The position numbers and the translations under genes were made by a program. The notes below the pieces were generated by a model, which searched no databases, was not told where the DNA came from, and was given only the letters and a program-made list of their open reading frames with translations. A stretch of 64,000 nucleotides of DNA from an uncultured Armatimonadota bacterium. GTDB lineage: Bacteria > Armatimonadota > Armatimonadia > Armatimonadales > Armatimonadaceae. Positions 9,221-17,720 of the stretch are shown piece by piece. The stretch is from the NCBI GenBank assembly GCA_903910385.1, contig CAIVZM010000029.1:1-64000 (forward strand), written 5' to 3'. Position 1 is the first letter of the stretch; each line of letters begins with the position of its first letter.

Positions 9221-9760
9221 TCAGTAACTTTCGCGGAGCATGATTCGCTCCAGAAAACCCGCAATAATATACCCGAGTGTCAGGGTGACGAACGCCCAGA
9301 TAAGCCATCCGCTCAACAGACCGCTTCCCTGCCCGATATTGCGACCGCCATTCGCCTGATCGATACCGCTGATAACCGGGTAGGTCTTTTCGTAGCGGAT
9401 CGGAACCGGCATTCCCACCGTGAAACTATTGAGTGAGTCATTGGATACCTGTACCGTTCCCGCATATTTCACGGTATCACCGGCGCCGGAGGGCTTGTTC
9501 GCCAGAAGGAGCGGAACATACGGCCCCTGAAATTCATAATCGACAAGGCTGTTGCGCTCGCCGGTCTTGAAAATGTTGCGCGTCATCTCGGTGTAGGTCT
9601 TTGTCACCACACCCTGCGCTTTTCCGGTTGCGCTGCCATAGATAAACATGGGAGGAAATAGCTGTGCGCGAGGAATGCCTGTGGGCGGCGCCGCCAGAGA
9701 CAAAAGCAAAATGGCGATGCCAATGCCAATAATAAACCGGACGAAACTTTTAACCGTCAT
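9221..9760 (-). CDS. DUF3592-like membrane protein
   Basis: 179 residues. One transmembrane helix lies at the N-terminus (about 7-24) and a second near the C-terminus (about 150-172). Between them is an extracytoplasmic beta-rich domain with the pattern VSNDSLNSF...VPIRYEKTYPVISGI, which is how DUF3592 proteins end their domain before the second helix. The function of this family is not established. It precedes the PHP phosphoesterase gene and is likely co-transcribed with it. Family assignment rests on topology and this motif only. Confidence 0.6.
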   Translation of the reverse strand: MTVKSFVRFIIGIGIAILLLSLAAPPTGIPRAQLFPPMFIYGSATGKAQGVVTKTYTEMTRNIFKTGERNSLVDYEFQGPYVPLLLANKPSGAGDTVKYAGTVQVSNDSLNSFTVGMPVPIRYEKTYPVISGIDQANGGRNIGQGSGLLSGWLIWAFVTLTLGYIIAGFLERIMLRESY

Positions 9761-9892
9761 CTGTCAACGCCCCCTTGAACGCAACCTGCTATCGTGGCGC
9801 GAAGGATCGCCTGCTGAATTTCTCGACTATACACGCTTTTACGGTGTTCCGTAAAGCGTCCAAAAAAATTAGTGTGAAGCGGAAAGCCTGTT

Positions 9893-9922
9893 TTGACGGT
9901 GATGCTCCGTTTTGCGTATCAT
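9893..9922 (+). promoter_or_regulatory. Promoter placing the transcript start at the AUG of the MBL hydrolase
   Basis: TTGACG (9893-9898) and TATCAT (9917-9922) are separated by 18 bases. The ATG at 9931 begins 8 bases after the -10 box, so the mRNA would have no leader or only one or two bases. There is no Shine-Dalgarno sequence in front of this ATG, which agrees with leaderless translation. Confidence 0.6.
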
Positions 9923-9930
9923 AAAGATCA

Positions 9931-10755
9931 ATGAGCGAGGAATTTACCGTTTATTGCCTGGCTTCGGGCTCCTCTGGGAATGCCATACTGGTAACTGCCG
10001 CAGATGCTTCTCTGCTTGTGGATGCCGGATTGGGCGTTCGGACGCTCAAACGTCTTCTGGAAGCGCGGGGAGTCGCCCCGTCTTCTCTCAGCGGAATTTT
10101 GCTGACCCATGAGCATATCGATCATGTTAAGGGAGCGATTCCCTTCGCCCGGAAATATAACGTCCCGCTCGTGGGAACGTCTGGGACGCTGCAAACGCTT
10201 TTCGCTCAGGAAAACAGGGACGCCCCGCACCGGATTCTGGAAGCGGGGGACGAGGGAGGCATCGGCGCGTTCGGCGTCCGTTCCGTTCCGATCAGGCATG
10301 ATGCCGCTGACCCGACCGGCTTCCGCGTTTCTTTTGGCAGTTGTTCGCTGGCGTATGCGACGGATACGGGGATTGTCACGCCGGAATTCCGTGAGGCGTG
10401 CCGGGGGACATCGTTAATCGTCATCGAATCGAACCATGATGTTCATAAAGTGCAGTTCGGACCGTATCCGGAATCGTTGAAGGCGCGTATTCTCGCGCAG
10501 AACGGGCATTTATCCAACAGCGATGCCTGTGACCTGATTCTCTCGCATACCGAGGAGCATGGTCCTGTCTGTGTCTGGCTATCTCATCTTTCGGAAGTCA
10601 ATAATACGCCGCGTATGGCGCTGAATTACTGGAAGAAACGTTTTCGCGCCGAAGGGCACAAGACTTCCCCTGCCGCCGTCGAAGTCGCTCTGCGCGATGT
10701 CCCTTCGCTGGTGTACCGCACACATTCTCAGTCTGTCCAACTGGCGTTATTTTAA
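9931..10755 (+). CDS. MBL-fold metallo-hydrolase (YycJ/WalJ-like)
   Basis: 274 residues. The start VYCLASGSSGNAILV is typical of the YycJ/WalJ branch of metallo-beta-lactamase-fold proteins. The dinuclear metal motif THEHIDH is at residues 59-65, followed by a later Asp (YATDTG) and His. Members have been linked to cell-wall and DNA processing in Firmicutes, and some act as 5' exonucleases; the substrate here is not known. No signal peptide, so it is cytoplasmic. It stands alone, with its own promoter just upstream and glycogen phosphorylase 125 bases downstream. Confidence 0.85.
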   Translation: MSEEFTVYCLASGSSGNAILVTAADASLLVDAGLGVRTLKRLLEARGVAPSSLSGILLTHEHIDHVKGAIPFARKYNVPLVGTSGTLQTLFAQENRDAPHRILEAGDEGGIGAFGVRSVPIRHDAADPTGFRVSFGSCSLAYATDTGIVTPEFREACRGTSLIVIESNHDVHKVQFGPYPESLKARILAQNGHLSNSDACDLILSHTEEHGPVCVWLSHLSEVNNTPRMALNYWKKRFRAEGHKTSPAAVEVALRDVPSLVYRTHSQSVQLALF

Positions 10756-10880
10756 CGGGAGCAAACCTTTCCGTACTTTTACGAATTCAAGTTTATGACT
10801 TCAAGTTCGGGTATACTTTGCATGCCGCGAGGGAGCGGGATGGCTTAACCTAAATAAGCCGAAAGGAAGTTAACCGCGTT

Positions 10881-13451
10881 ATGCCGCGAATTTTACATAC
10901 CTATACTGTCACGCCTTCCCTGCCGGAAAACCTGTCACCGCTGCACGAACTGGCTTATAACCTGCGCTGGTCGTGGGATCATGCGACCCGTCATCTATTC
11001 ATCGAATTGGACCCAGAACTCTGGGTCGAATCCAACCATAACCCGGCGAAACTGCTTAGTCTCCTGCCGCAATCGCGTCTGAACGAATTATCGCAGGATT
11101 CTGCGTTTCTTTCCCGGCTTGCATCGGTTTACGGTGAGTTTCGTCGCTACATGGATGATCCCCTGTGGTGGCAACGCACCTATGGCGCGGAGTTTCCGGC
11201 GGATTTTCGTATCGCCTATTTCTCCGCTGAGTTTGGCATTGCCGAAAGCCTTCCGATTTATTCGGGTGGGTTGGGCGTTCTGGCGGGAGATCACCTGAAG
11301 GCGGCCTCTGACCTGGGGTTACCGCTGGTGGGCGTCGGGTTTCTCTACCAGAAGGGCTATTTCCGGCAAGCTCTCAATGCAGACGGCTGGCAAATGGAAA
11401 ATTACCCGACGACGGATTTTTACTCTTTGCCAATTGAATCGGTTCCGGGTGAGGATGGCGCTCCGTTCCTGATTGCGGTTACCTTCCCCGGTCGGCAGGT
11501 CTGGGCGCGAATCTGGAAGGCGCAGGTTGGACGGATAGCCCTGTATCTCCTGGACACGAATCAGGCGGAAAATTCTGAGGCGGATCGGTATATCGCAGGA
11601 AACCTCTACGGCGGCGATAATGAGACCCGGATTCAGCAGGAAATCGTCCTTGGCATCGGCGGCATTCACGCTCTGGCAGCGATGAATATCCATCCGGCCG
11701 TTTGCCATATGAATGAAGGACACTCCGCATTCCTCGCCCTCGAACGGATTCGCCGTTTGATTGTGGAAAAGGGTTTGTCCTTCTCGGATGCCAGTGAGGC
11801 GGCGGCGGCGGGCAACCTGTTCACGACGCATACGCCGGTTCCGGCAGGCTTCGACCTGTTCCCCTACGATCTAATGACGAAATACTTTACGCAATACGCC
11901 AGCGAGGCTCTGGGCATCCGTTTCGAGGAACTGATGGATCGCGGAAGGCGCAATCAGGGAGACGCTGACGAGAAGTTCAATATGGCGGTTCTGGCGTTCC
12001 GTCATGCGCGTTATGTCAATGGCGTCTCCAAACTGCATGGGGTCGTCTCACGACAGATGGCGCAAGCCTCATTCCCCGATCTGCCACTGGACGAAGTCCC
12101 GGTCGGTAGTGTCACCAATGGCATCCATACCGCTTCTTTCACCTCCAGTGAAATGGCGGATTTGCTGACACGCCATCTGGGCGAACTCTCTGCGGAAAAT
12201 ATCGCTGACCCCGATTACTGGGCGAAAGCGGATGCTATTCCTGACGCCGCTTTATGGGATACGCATTGTCTGCGCCGCCACAAAATGGTGGAGTGGGCGC
12301 GAGAGTATCAGGTTTCCCGTGTTGTCAAGCGCGGCGGTTCCGAGCAGGAAATCGACGACGCCCGCAATATCCTGAATCCCGATATCCTGACCGTCGGTTT
12401 TGCACGGCGTTTCGCGACCTACAAACGCGGCGATCTGCTGTTGCGCGATGGCGAACGTTTGTTACGTATGCTCAATCATGCGGAGCGACCGGTGCAATTT
12501 GTCTTCGCCGGAAAGGCGCACCCCAAAGATGATGCGGGAAAACAACTGATTCAGCACATCGTGCATTTTGCGCGACAGGACTCCGCCCGTCGCCGTCTGG
12601 TATTCCTCGAAGATTATGACATTGATATGGCGCGGTATCTCACGCAGGGCGTAGATGTCTGGCTCAATAATCCGCGTCGCCCGATGGAAGCGTCGGGAAC
12701 CTCCGGCATGAAAGTGATCCCGAATGGCGGTCTGAACTTCTCCGTTCTCGATGGCTGGTGGGCGGAAGGCTATGATCCTTCCGTCGGCTGGGAAATCGGG
12801 CGCGGCGAGGAATATGACGATCTCGGATATCAAGACTATGTGGAAGCGCAGGATATCTATGAGACTCTGGAACGAAGCATCGCGCCCCTCTTTTATGATC
12901 GGGACGCCGATGGATTGCCTAAGGGTTGGATCGCTAAAATGAAGGCGTCCATGAAGAAACTCGCTCCTGTCTATACGACCGAACGTATGGTACGCGAGTA
13001 CGCGGAGACGTACTATGTTCCCGCCGCCCGCCGTGCAAAGCGGGTGGACGAAAACGATTACGCGCTTGCCCGTGCACTGGTCGAATGGAAGCGTAAACTG
13101 CGCTCCCGCTGGCACAACGTCAAAATCCTCTCGGTGAACGTCGCAAACGATAAACTTCGCGCCGGAGATTCCGCTCCCGTGGAGGCATTGGTACAATTAG
13201 GCTCCCTGACACCTTCGGATGTCTCGGTGCAGTTGTATGTGGGGCCGGTGGATGCGGATCGTAATCTGATACAAGCTCAACCGATTCCGATGAATCAGGA
13301 TAGTTCTCATGGCAATGAAGGCGGCGTCTACCGTTTCGTCAGCAACCTGCCATCGGAACGGAGCGGGCGACTGGGCTTCTCGGTGCGCGTGATGCCTCAC
13401 AATGAGGATGCCATCCTTCCGCATGAACTGCCTCTCGTCCTCTGGGAATAG
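10881..13451 (+). CDS. glgP: Alpha-glucan (glycogen) phosphorylase, GT35
   Basis: 856 residues, matching the bacterial and archaeal TIGR02094 type, which has an extra N-terminal segment (LHELAYNLRWSWDHATRHLF) and is not the maltodextrin phosphorylase type. It releases glucose 1-phosphate from glycogen or starch using pyridoxal phosphate. The cofactor lysine lies in GTSGMKVIPNGG, and the following FSVLDGWWAEGYD is conserved in the family. The glycine-rich substrate loop (SGGLGVLAGDHLKAASDLG) is intact. The start ATG is preceded by AAAGGAAG 11 bases upstream. A TATACT at 10812-10817 may be its -10 box, but no good -35 is visible. No other glycogen gene is nearby. Confidence 0.95.
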   Translation: MPRILHTYTVTPSLPENLSPLHELAYNLRWSWDHATRHLFIELDPELWVESNHNPAKLLSLLPQSRLNELSQDSAFLSRLASVYGEFRRYMDDPLWWQRTYGAEFPADFRIAYFSAEFGIAESLPIYSGGLGVLAGDHLKAASDLGLPLVGVGFLYQKGYFRQALNADGWQMENYPTTDFYSLPIESVPGEDGAPFLIAVTFPGRQVWARIWKAQVGRIALYLLDTNQAENSEADRYIAGNLYGGDNETRIQQEIVLGIGGIHALAAMNIHPAVCHMNEGHSAFLALERIRRLIVEKGLSFSDASEAAAAGNLFTTHTPVPAGFDLFPYDLMTKYFTQYASEALGIRFEELMDRGRRNQGDADEKFNMAVLAFRHARYVNGVSKLHGVVSRQMAQASFPDLPLDEVPVGSVTNGIHTASFTSSEMADLLTRHLGELSAENIADPDYWAKADAIPDAALWDTHCLRRHKMVEWAREYQVSRVVKRGGSEQEIDDARNILNPDILTVGFARRFATYKRGDLLLRDGERLLRMLNHAERPVQFVFAGKAHPKDDAGKQLIQHIVHFARQDSARRRLVFLEDYDIDMARYLTQGVDVWLNNPRRPMEASGTSGMKVIPNGGLNFSVLDGWWAEGYDPSVGWEIGRGEEYDDLGYQDYVEAQDIYETLERSIAPLFYDRDADGLPKGWIAKMKASMKKLAPVYTTERMVREYAETYYVPAARRAKRVDENDYALARALVEWKRKLRSRWHNVKILSVNVANDKLRAGDSAPVEALVQLGSLTPSDVSVQLYVGPVDADRNLIQAQPIPMNQDSSHGNEGGVYRFVSNLPSERSGRLGFSVRVMPHNEDAILPHELPLVLWE

Positions 13452-13686
13452 GCATCACTAACTAACGGTAATGTATGGATAGCGCATCGAATCCATTCTT
13501 AAAGATGGACTCAGACTTCCCGTTTGTGTCTATCTTTCTTGCTGATCTGGCGCGAGTCGGATCATATACAGTGACGAGCTTGTTTTGCCCTTCCCTGTCT
13601 GGCTATGAGGATGACAGGATAAAGGTGACGGGATTGATTGTCGCGATGGATACCATGTAACCCCGGCTAACAGAGTGTGATACGGT

Positions 13687-14703
13687 GTGGAAATAATGAT
13701 GACATCAGGAGAAAAGAAAGTCGTCGCTGTCATGGGCGCTGGCTCGTGGGGGACGGCGCTGGGATTGTTGCTGGCGGCGGGAGGCCATGAGACGCGTCTC
13801 TGGGATCGGACGCCGCCCTTCGCCGCCGTTCTTGCGTCCGACCGCGAGAACCGGCGCTATCTTCCGGGGTTCCCCTTTCCGAAAAATATACTGCCGACAG
13901 CGGTCGCAGCGGTCGCTGTCGGCGGTGCGGATTGCGTTGTAATCGCCGTTCCTTCTCACGGGGTGCGAAGCGTCCTCGCCGAAGTCGCCAAACGCCTCAA
14001 GCCCGGCGCTGATATCGTCCTTGCGGCGAAAGGCATGGACTCTTCGGGGTTGTTTCCTTCGGAAATCGCAACGGAAATACTGGGCGATTCGTTTCCGATT
14101 ACTGCTCTTTCCGGCCCTAACCTTGCGGTGGAGGTAGCCCGAGGGGTTCCGACCGCCGCGGTCGCCGCCTCGCCGGATGCGGATGCTACGGAGCGTATCG
14201 TCGATCTTTTTAGTCGTCCCGCATTCCGCGTGTATACGGGCAGTGACCGCATGGGCGTGGAAATCGGCGGCGCGGTGAAGAACGTGCTGGCTATTGCGGC
14301 GGGTGTCTCCGATGGACTGGGTTACGGCGATAATACAAAGGCGGCGCTACTGACAAGAGGGTTAGCGGAAATGGCGCGACTGGGAGTCGCCAGCGGCGCG
14401 AATGTGGAAACCTTTTACGGATTGGCGGGAGTGGGGGATTTGATGGCGACCGCCGCATCTCGTCTTTCCCGTAACTGGCGTGTCGGCGAGGGTATTGCCA
14501 AAGGGGAGCCACTGCAGACTATTCTGGCGCGTCTTGGGCAGGTAGCGGAAGGCGTTCCGACAGCAAAAGCCCTGGTGGCGGTAGCGGAAGCGCGAGGAGT
14601 GGAAATGCCGGTTTGTAGCGTCGTCGCCTCGCTACTCTTTACCGGAGAATCACCAATCGCGGCGGTGGCGGCTCTGCTGAACCGCTCCCGCAAGGGAGAA
14701 TAA
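13687..14703 (+). CDS. gpsA: Glycerol-3-phosphate dehydrogenase [NAD(P)+]
   Basis: About 338 residues. It reduces dihydroxyacetone phosphate to sn-glycerol 3-phosphate for phospholipid synthesis. The Rossmann dinucleotide motif GAGSWGTALG is near the N-terminus; the central LSGPNLAVEVARGVPTA and the C-terminal GGAVKNVLAIAAGVSDGLGYGDNTKAALLTRG include the catalytic lysine of the family. The start is uncertain: GTG at 13687, ATG at 13696 and ATG at 13699 are all in frame, and none has a strong ribosome-binding site. The 235 bases before it hold no recognised gene. It is followed at once by a long hairpin. Confidence 0.95.
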   Translation: MEIMMTSGEKKVVAVMGAGSWGTALGLLLAAGGHETRLWDRTPPFAAVLASDRENRRYLPGFPFPKNILPTAVAAVAVGGADCVVIAVPSHGVRSVLAEVAKRLKPGADIVLAAKGMDSSGLFPSEIATEILGDSFPITALSGPNLAVEVARGVPTAAVAASPDADATERIVDLFSRPAFRVYTGSDRMGVEIGGAVKNVLAIAAGVSDGLGYGDNTKAALLTRGLAEMARLGVASGANVETFYGLAGVGDLMATAASRLSRNWRVGEGIAKGEPLQTILARLGQVAEGVPTAKALVAVAEARGVEMPVCSVVASLLFTGESPIAAVAALLNRSRKGE

Positions 14704-14706
14704 GCG

Positions 14707-14760
14707 GAAAAGCCCTCCTGTCCTCTTCGATCACGATCGAAGAGGACAGGAGGGCTTTTC
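14707..14760. terminator. Long perfect hairpin between convergent genes
   Basis: Two 26-base arms (14707-14732 and 14735-14760) are perfectly complementary, begin with GAAAAGCCC and end with GGGCTTTTC, so each strand has a U-rich tail: a bidirectional terminator. It starts three bases after the gpsA stop. Its middle contains the TGA stop (14731-14733) of the minus-strand small gene. Confidence 0.9.
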
Positions 14761-14990
14761 TGAAGTTTTGGAAGGATCTGCTGTAATCTTCAGACCGATT
14801 TTTATGGTCGGTGAGTTGTCGCCAATGTGTGCGATAATACGCAGTACATAGCGGGAGATTGTCCCTGCGCCGCCTGTTTTCGCTCGACTGTATCGATAGC
14901 GAACGCTCCCCATACTCCCACAATTGCGCCCATACTCGCCGTAACGACCAGAATCTTCAGGTTCCTCCACAAACTTATTTTTCGTTTCAT
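14731..14990 (-). pseudogene. Small membrane-anchored protein, split by a one-base frameshift
   Basis: From the ATG at 14988-14990 the first frame gives a basic start and one transmembrane helix (KILVVTASMGAIVGVWGAF) up to ...AIDTVERK. The next frame continues with a plausible beta-rich extracytoplasmic part (TISRYVLRIIAHIGDNSPTI, ending PSCPLRS) and stops at 14731. The two parts join if one base is added to the TTTT run at 14877-14880 (AAAA in the mRNA). The product would then be 86 residues. Uncorrected, the first frame gives 62 residues and ends near 14802. The cause may be a homopolymer sequencing error, a true mutation, or -1 slippage on the four A's. No family is recognised. Confidence 0.45.
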
Positions 14991-15066
14991 GTGTGCGTCT
15001 CTTGTTCTCTATCCGTCGTGCATACCTTACCGCCGCCTCTGCACAAAGGTTTCGCCCCAGAAACGC

Positions 15067-15101
15067 AAAAAAGACAACCTCTCCCCTGAGGAGATGTTGT
15101 C
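15067..15101 (-). terminator. Rho-independent hairpin in the leader of the small gene
   Basis: On the minus strand the arms GACAAC-a-TCTCC and GGAGA-g-GTTGTC enclose a 5-base loop and are followed by TTTTTT. It lies about 30 bases after the predicted start of a minus-strand transcript and before the small gene at 14990, so it could be an attenuator or the end of a very short RNA. Confidence 0.65.
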
Positions 15102-15136
15102 CCTATTAAATCTTCCTATATTCGATTAACAGATAC

Positions 15137-15166
15137 ATTATATCACTTTTGGAGGCTGATTCGCAA
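15137..15166 (-). promoter_or_regulatory. Minus-strand promoter with overlapping palindrome
   Basis: TTGCGA (15161-15166), an 18-base spacer and a perfect TATAAT (15137-15142). The -35 box lies within the inverted repeat ATTCG-CAAA-CGAAT (15159-15172), a possible operator. Transcription would start near 15130 and meet the hairpin at 15067-15101. The rest of the AT-rich gap 14991-15371 holds no recognised gene. Confidence 0.6.
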
Positions 15167-15338
15167 ACGAATTTGCTAAATCTTAATTATTGAAAAATCT
15201 GGAAAATTCATCTGTGAAAGAATATAAAGTGGAATAAGATGATTAATTTGGAGTGTACAGGCAGTGTTTGAGAGGTTTAAAAGTTGCAAATAAGTCTCGT
15301 AAATATTTGAGATAGGGAAGAAAGCCTGAGGGAAGAAG

Positions 15339-15365
15339 TTGACATAGTTGACAAGGCGGTAGAAT
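15339..15365 (+). promoter_or_regulatory. Promoter of the NlpC/P60 operon
   Basis: TTGACA at 15339-15344 (and a second copy at 15348-15353), with TAGAAT at 15360-15365 after a short 15-base spacer. The ATG at 15372 follows the -10 box by 6 bases, again suggesting a leaderless mRNA. An AAGGCGG 12 bases before the ATG is a distant alternative ribosome-binding site. Confidence 0.45.
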
Positions 15366-15371
15366 AAGCCT

Positions 15372-16208
15372 ATGAGCCAATCATCCATATATTCCGTCGT
15401 GCATAATGTCATTCATTTACAGGCTAAGCCTGGTAACGATGCCGAACGCGTCTCGCAGGCGCGTATGGGACAGAAGTTGACGGAAATCCGTATCGAAAAT
15501 GGCTGGATATGGGCGGAAGGTGAGGATGCTTATCGCGGATGGGCGGACTTACGCTGGCTAAGACCAGTCCGGGAAGCGTCTACGCTGACCTGTATCTCAA
15601 CGCCATTCGCTGACGTGCGCCAGAAGCCCGATAATGATTCACGTCTATTGGCGCGTCTCTCGGTTCTTTCCGGGGTAATGATGGAGAACGAAACGGACGG
15701 CGAATGGACGCGCATTACTCTCGCCGACGAAACGGAACAGGGATGGGTGAAAACGCAATCCCTCGCGCCTCTAACGCTGCCGGAATCGGAGAACCTCGGA
15801 GCGACCGCCGCAAGATGGGGGACGGAGTTTTCTGGAACGCCGTATCTCTGGGGAGGATCATCGAGCTTTGGGTTGGATTGTTCGGGGTTTGTGCAACTCT
15901 GCTACCTGATTTGCGGTATCACTTTACGGCGCGATGCGGATATTCAGCGCAACGACCCCCGGTTTTTTCCGGTAGAGCGGAACCAGTTACAACCCGGCGA
16001 CCTGGTTTTCTTTGGAAAGCCCGACAGGATCACCCATGTCGGAATGCATCTTGAAGGAAACGCTTTTATCCATGCGGCGGGAGGGGCGGGGGTTATTATC
16101 ACTGAATGGGGAGATGATCGCTATTCGCCGGGATATGTGGACGCCCGCCGTCTGGATATCGACCGTATCGCTGAACCCGTTACCCGGTTTGAAGCCGAGG
16201 ATAGATAA
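15372..16208 (+). CDS. NlpC/P60 peptidase with SH3-like domains
   Basis: 278 residues. Two bacterial SH3-like domains (about 5-65 and 70-133) precede an NlpC/P60 papain-like domain (about 145-270). The catalytic Cys170 (LDCSGFVQ), His222 (THVGMH) and third polar residue His234 (FIHAAGG) are present. The layout is that of YkfC-type gamma-D-glutamyl-L-diamino acid endopeptidases, which cut peptidoglycan stem peptides. No signal peptide or anchor is visible, so it probably acts in the cytoplasm on recycled muropeptides, as YkfC does. It is first in a tight three-gene operon: ygfZ follows after 8 bases and an anchored protein after that. Confidence 0.9.
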   Translation: MSQSSIYSVVHNVIHLQAKPGNDAERVSQARMGQKLTEIRIENGWIWAEGEDAYRGWADLRWLRPVREASTLTCISTPFADVRQKPDNDSRLLARLSVLSGVMMENETDGEWTRITLADETEQGWVKTQSLAPLTLPESENLGATAARWGTEFSGTPYLWGGSSSFGLDCSGFVQLCYLICGITLRRDADIQRNDPRFFPVERNQLQPGDLVFFGKPDRITHVGMHLEGNAFIHAAGGAGVIITEWGDDRYSPGYVDARRLDIDRIAEPVTRFEAEDR

Positions 16209-16216
16209 ATTACGAA

Positions 16217-17203
16217 ATGAGTGAAACGCTTATGGCTCCTGCCGTTTTCGCCGTCGAACGCTCCACACGTGGACGCCTTCGTCTGACCGGACATGAACGC
16301 CAGTCTTTTTTGCAGGGCATGATCACCAACGATGTGGCGAACCTGACGCCGGGAACCGGTTGTTACGCCTTCCTGCTGGATGCCACCGGACATATCCTGA
16401 ACGATATGCGGGTTCTGGCGACGGAAGAATACCTGCTTCTGGATCTGGAACCGGAACAGGCGTCGTTCGTTGCGGAGACGCTCGATAAATATCTCATTAT
16501 GGAGAAGTGTAAAATCGAGGATGTCACAGCGGCTACGGCGCAGGTCTTTGTCGGGGGAAATCGCGCCTCCGAAATGCTCATCCGCGCCGGAGTGACAGTG
16601 GAAGATAGCTGGTTGGAAGGGCGCAACCGGATGCATGGCGATCTGCTCTTCGCCGCGACGCACCTTCTTTCCGTTCCCGGATTCGATATTTATGGATCGC
16701 CGCAGGCGGTCACCGCTTTTATCGATGAGTTACGCTCCTCGGCGGAAACTGCATCGGTGACGGTAGCGTCCGCCGATCCGGAGTTATTGACGGCGTTGCG
16801 CGTTGAGGCGGGCGTTCCTTTGTTCGGCGTCGATTTCGATAGCCGTGTCCTCGCGCCCGAGACCGGGCAGACATCGCGGGCGATCTCTTATAAAAAGGGT
16901 TGCTATGTCGGGCAGGAGATTGTCGCACGAATCGACGCTCGCGGTCATACTAACCGTACTTTCGCCGGGTTTATTCTGCGCGATGGTGGCGCCGCTCCTG
17001 CGCCGGAAGCTGTTGTGACGCTGGAAGATGGCAAAGAAATCGGAAGAATTACCTCCGGCGCATGGTCACCGAAGATGAACATGGCAATCGCACTGGGTTA
17101 TGTTCGCATGGAACAGGCCGCTTCCGGAACCGCCGTTCTGGTGGGAGGTCGGGCGGCGGAAGTGTCCGAACTGCCCTTCGTCCGTCCTGAAGAGGGCGAA
17201 TAA
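16217..17203 (+). CDS. ygfZ: YgfZ/GcvT-family folate-binding protein
   Basis: 328 residues. Proteins of the COG0354 family use tetrahydrofolate in the assembly or repair of iron-sulfur clusters. The signature K-G-C-Y-V-G-Q-E is intact at residues 227-234, with Cys229 the conserved cysteine. The N-terminal GcvT-like part (LTGHERQSFLQGMITNDV) and the C-terminal barrel are both present. It is cytoplasmic. It lies 8 bases after the NlpC/P60 gene and 5 bases before an anchored protein, so all three are likely co-transcribed; no other iron-sulfur gene is next to it. Confidence 0.92.
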   Translation: MSETLMAPAVFAVERSTRGRLRLTGHERQSFLQGMITNDVANLTPGTGCYAFLLDATGHILNDMRVLATEEYLLLDLEPEQASFVAETLDKYLIMEKCKIEDVTAATAQVFVGGNRASEMLIRAGVTVEDSWLEGRNRMHGDLLFAATHLLSVPGFDIYGSPQAVTAFIDELRSSAETASVTVASADPELLTALRVEAGVPLFGVDFDSRVLAPETGQTSRAISYKKGCYVGQEIVARIDARGHTNRTFAGFILRDGGAAPAPEAVVTLEDGKEIGRITSGAWSPKMNMAIALGYVRMEQAASGTAVLVGGRAAEVSELPFVRPEEGE

Positions 17204-17208
17204 ACTCC

Positions 17209-17715
17209 ATGAAAATAACATTCTTGCCACGAATCGCTCTGATCCTGGCGCTGGCGCTGGTGGGCGGCGGCGCTTATCTGATAGCGATTCGCTGGCAGGA
17301 TGTTTCTTTCGGCGGATATGAAGTGCGGCGTAACCGCCTCACGGGCATCGCGCAGGTCAAAATTGGTGAGGTCTGGACGGATTATCAGGACGACCCCTAC
17401 TCCGAGGCGATCCCACAGGAACGTTTGCAGGATATCCGCCTGACAAATGTCGCCTGGGGCGCGGATGGTCTGCTATGCGTTCGCGCTGAGAATCGGTCGG
17501 AGACGCCGGTCCGAGGACGCGTCGCTTTCCACATCATTCGCCGTAAGTCCACCGATATGCGTATGCTTCCAGACCGTACCTTGCGAGTGACTATCGATAT
17601 CGCGCCCAAAGCGACGATCCCTCTATTGATTCGCACTAACCTGCCGACGCCAGACCCGAAGCGCCTGCGCACCACCGTGGAACTGCAACCGGTCTCCTAC
17701 AGCGGTATGGATTGA
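17209..17715 (+). CDS. Membrane-anchored protein with a beta-rich extracytoplasmic domain
   Basis: 168 residues. An N-terminal hydrophobic segment (about 7-27) is an anchor or uncleaved signal. The rest is predicted beta strands; VAWGADGLLCVRAENRSETPVRGRVAFHI is the kind of strand pair found in FxLYD-like domains that stabilise extracellular proteins. No enzyme motif is visible and no family is named with confidence. It is last in the operon with the NlpC/P60 and ygfZ genes, starting 5 bases after the ygfZ stop. It ends 5 bases before the end of the convergent GH2 gene, with no terminator between. Confidence 0.6.
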   Translation: MKITFLPRIALILALALVGGGAYLIAIRWQDVSFGGYEVRRNRLTGIAQVKIGEVWTDYQDDPYSEAIPQERLQDIRLTNVAWGADGLLCVRAENRSETPVRGRVAFHIIRRKSTDMRMLPDRTLRVTIDIAPKATIPLLIRTNLPTPDPKRLRTTVELQPVSYSGMD

Positions 17716-17720
17716 ATCGC

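Noticed and set aside
10756-10880. Possible switch structure in the leader of glgP (repeated TTAACC near the ribosome-binding site)
   Set aside because: Pairing is only 5 bases and there is no competing structure as in the ankyrin gene leader.
13475-13660. Short plus-strand open frame upstream of gpsA
   Set aside because: No support beyond the absence of stop codons; no ribosome-binding site and no conserved pattern.
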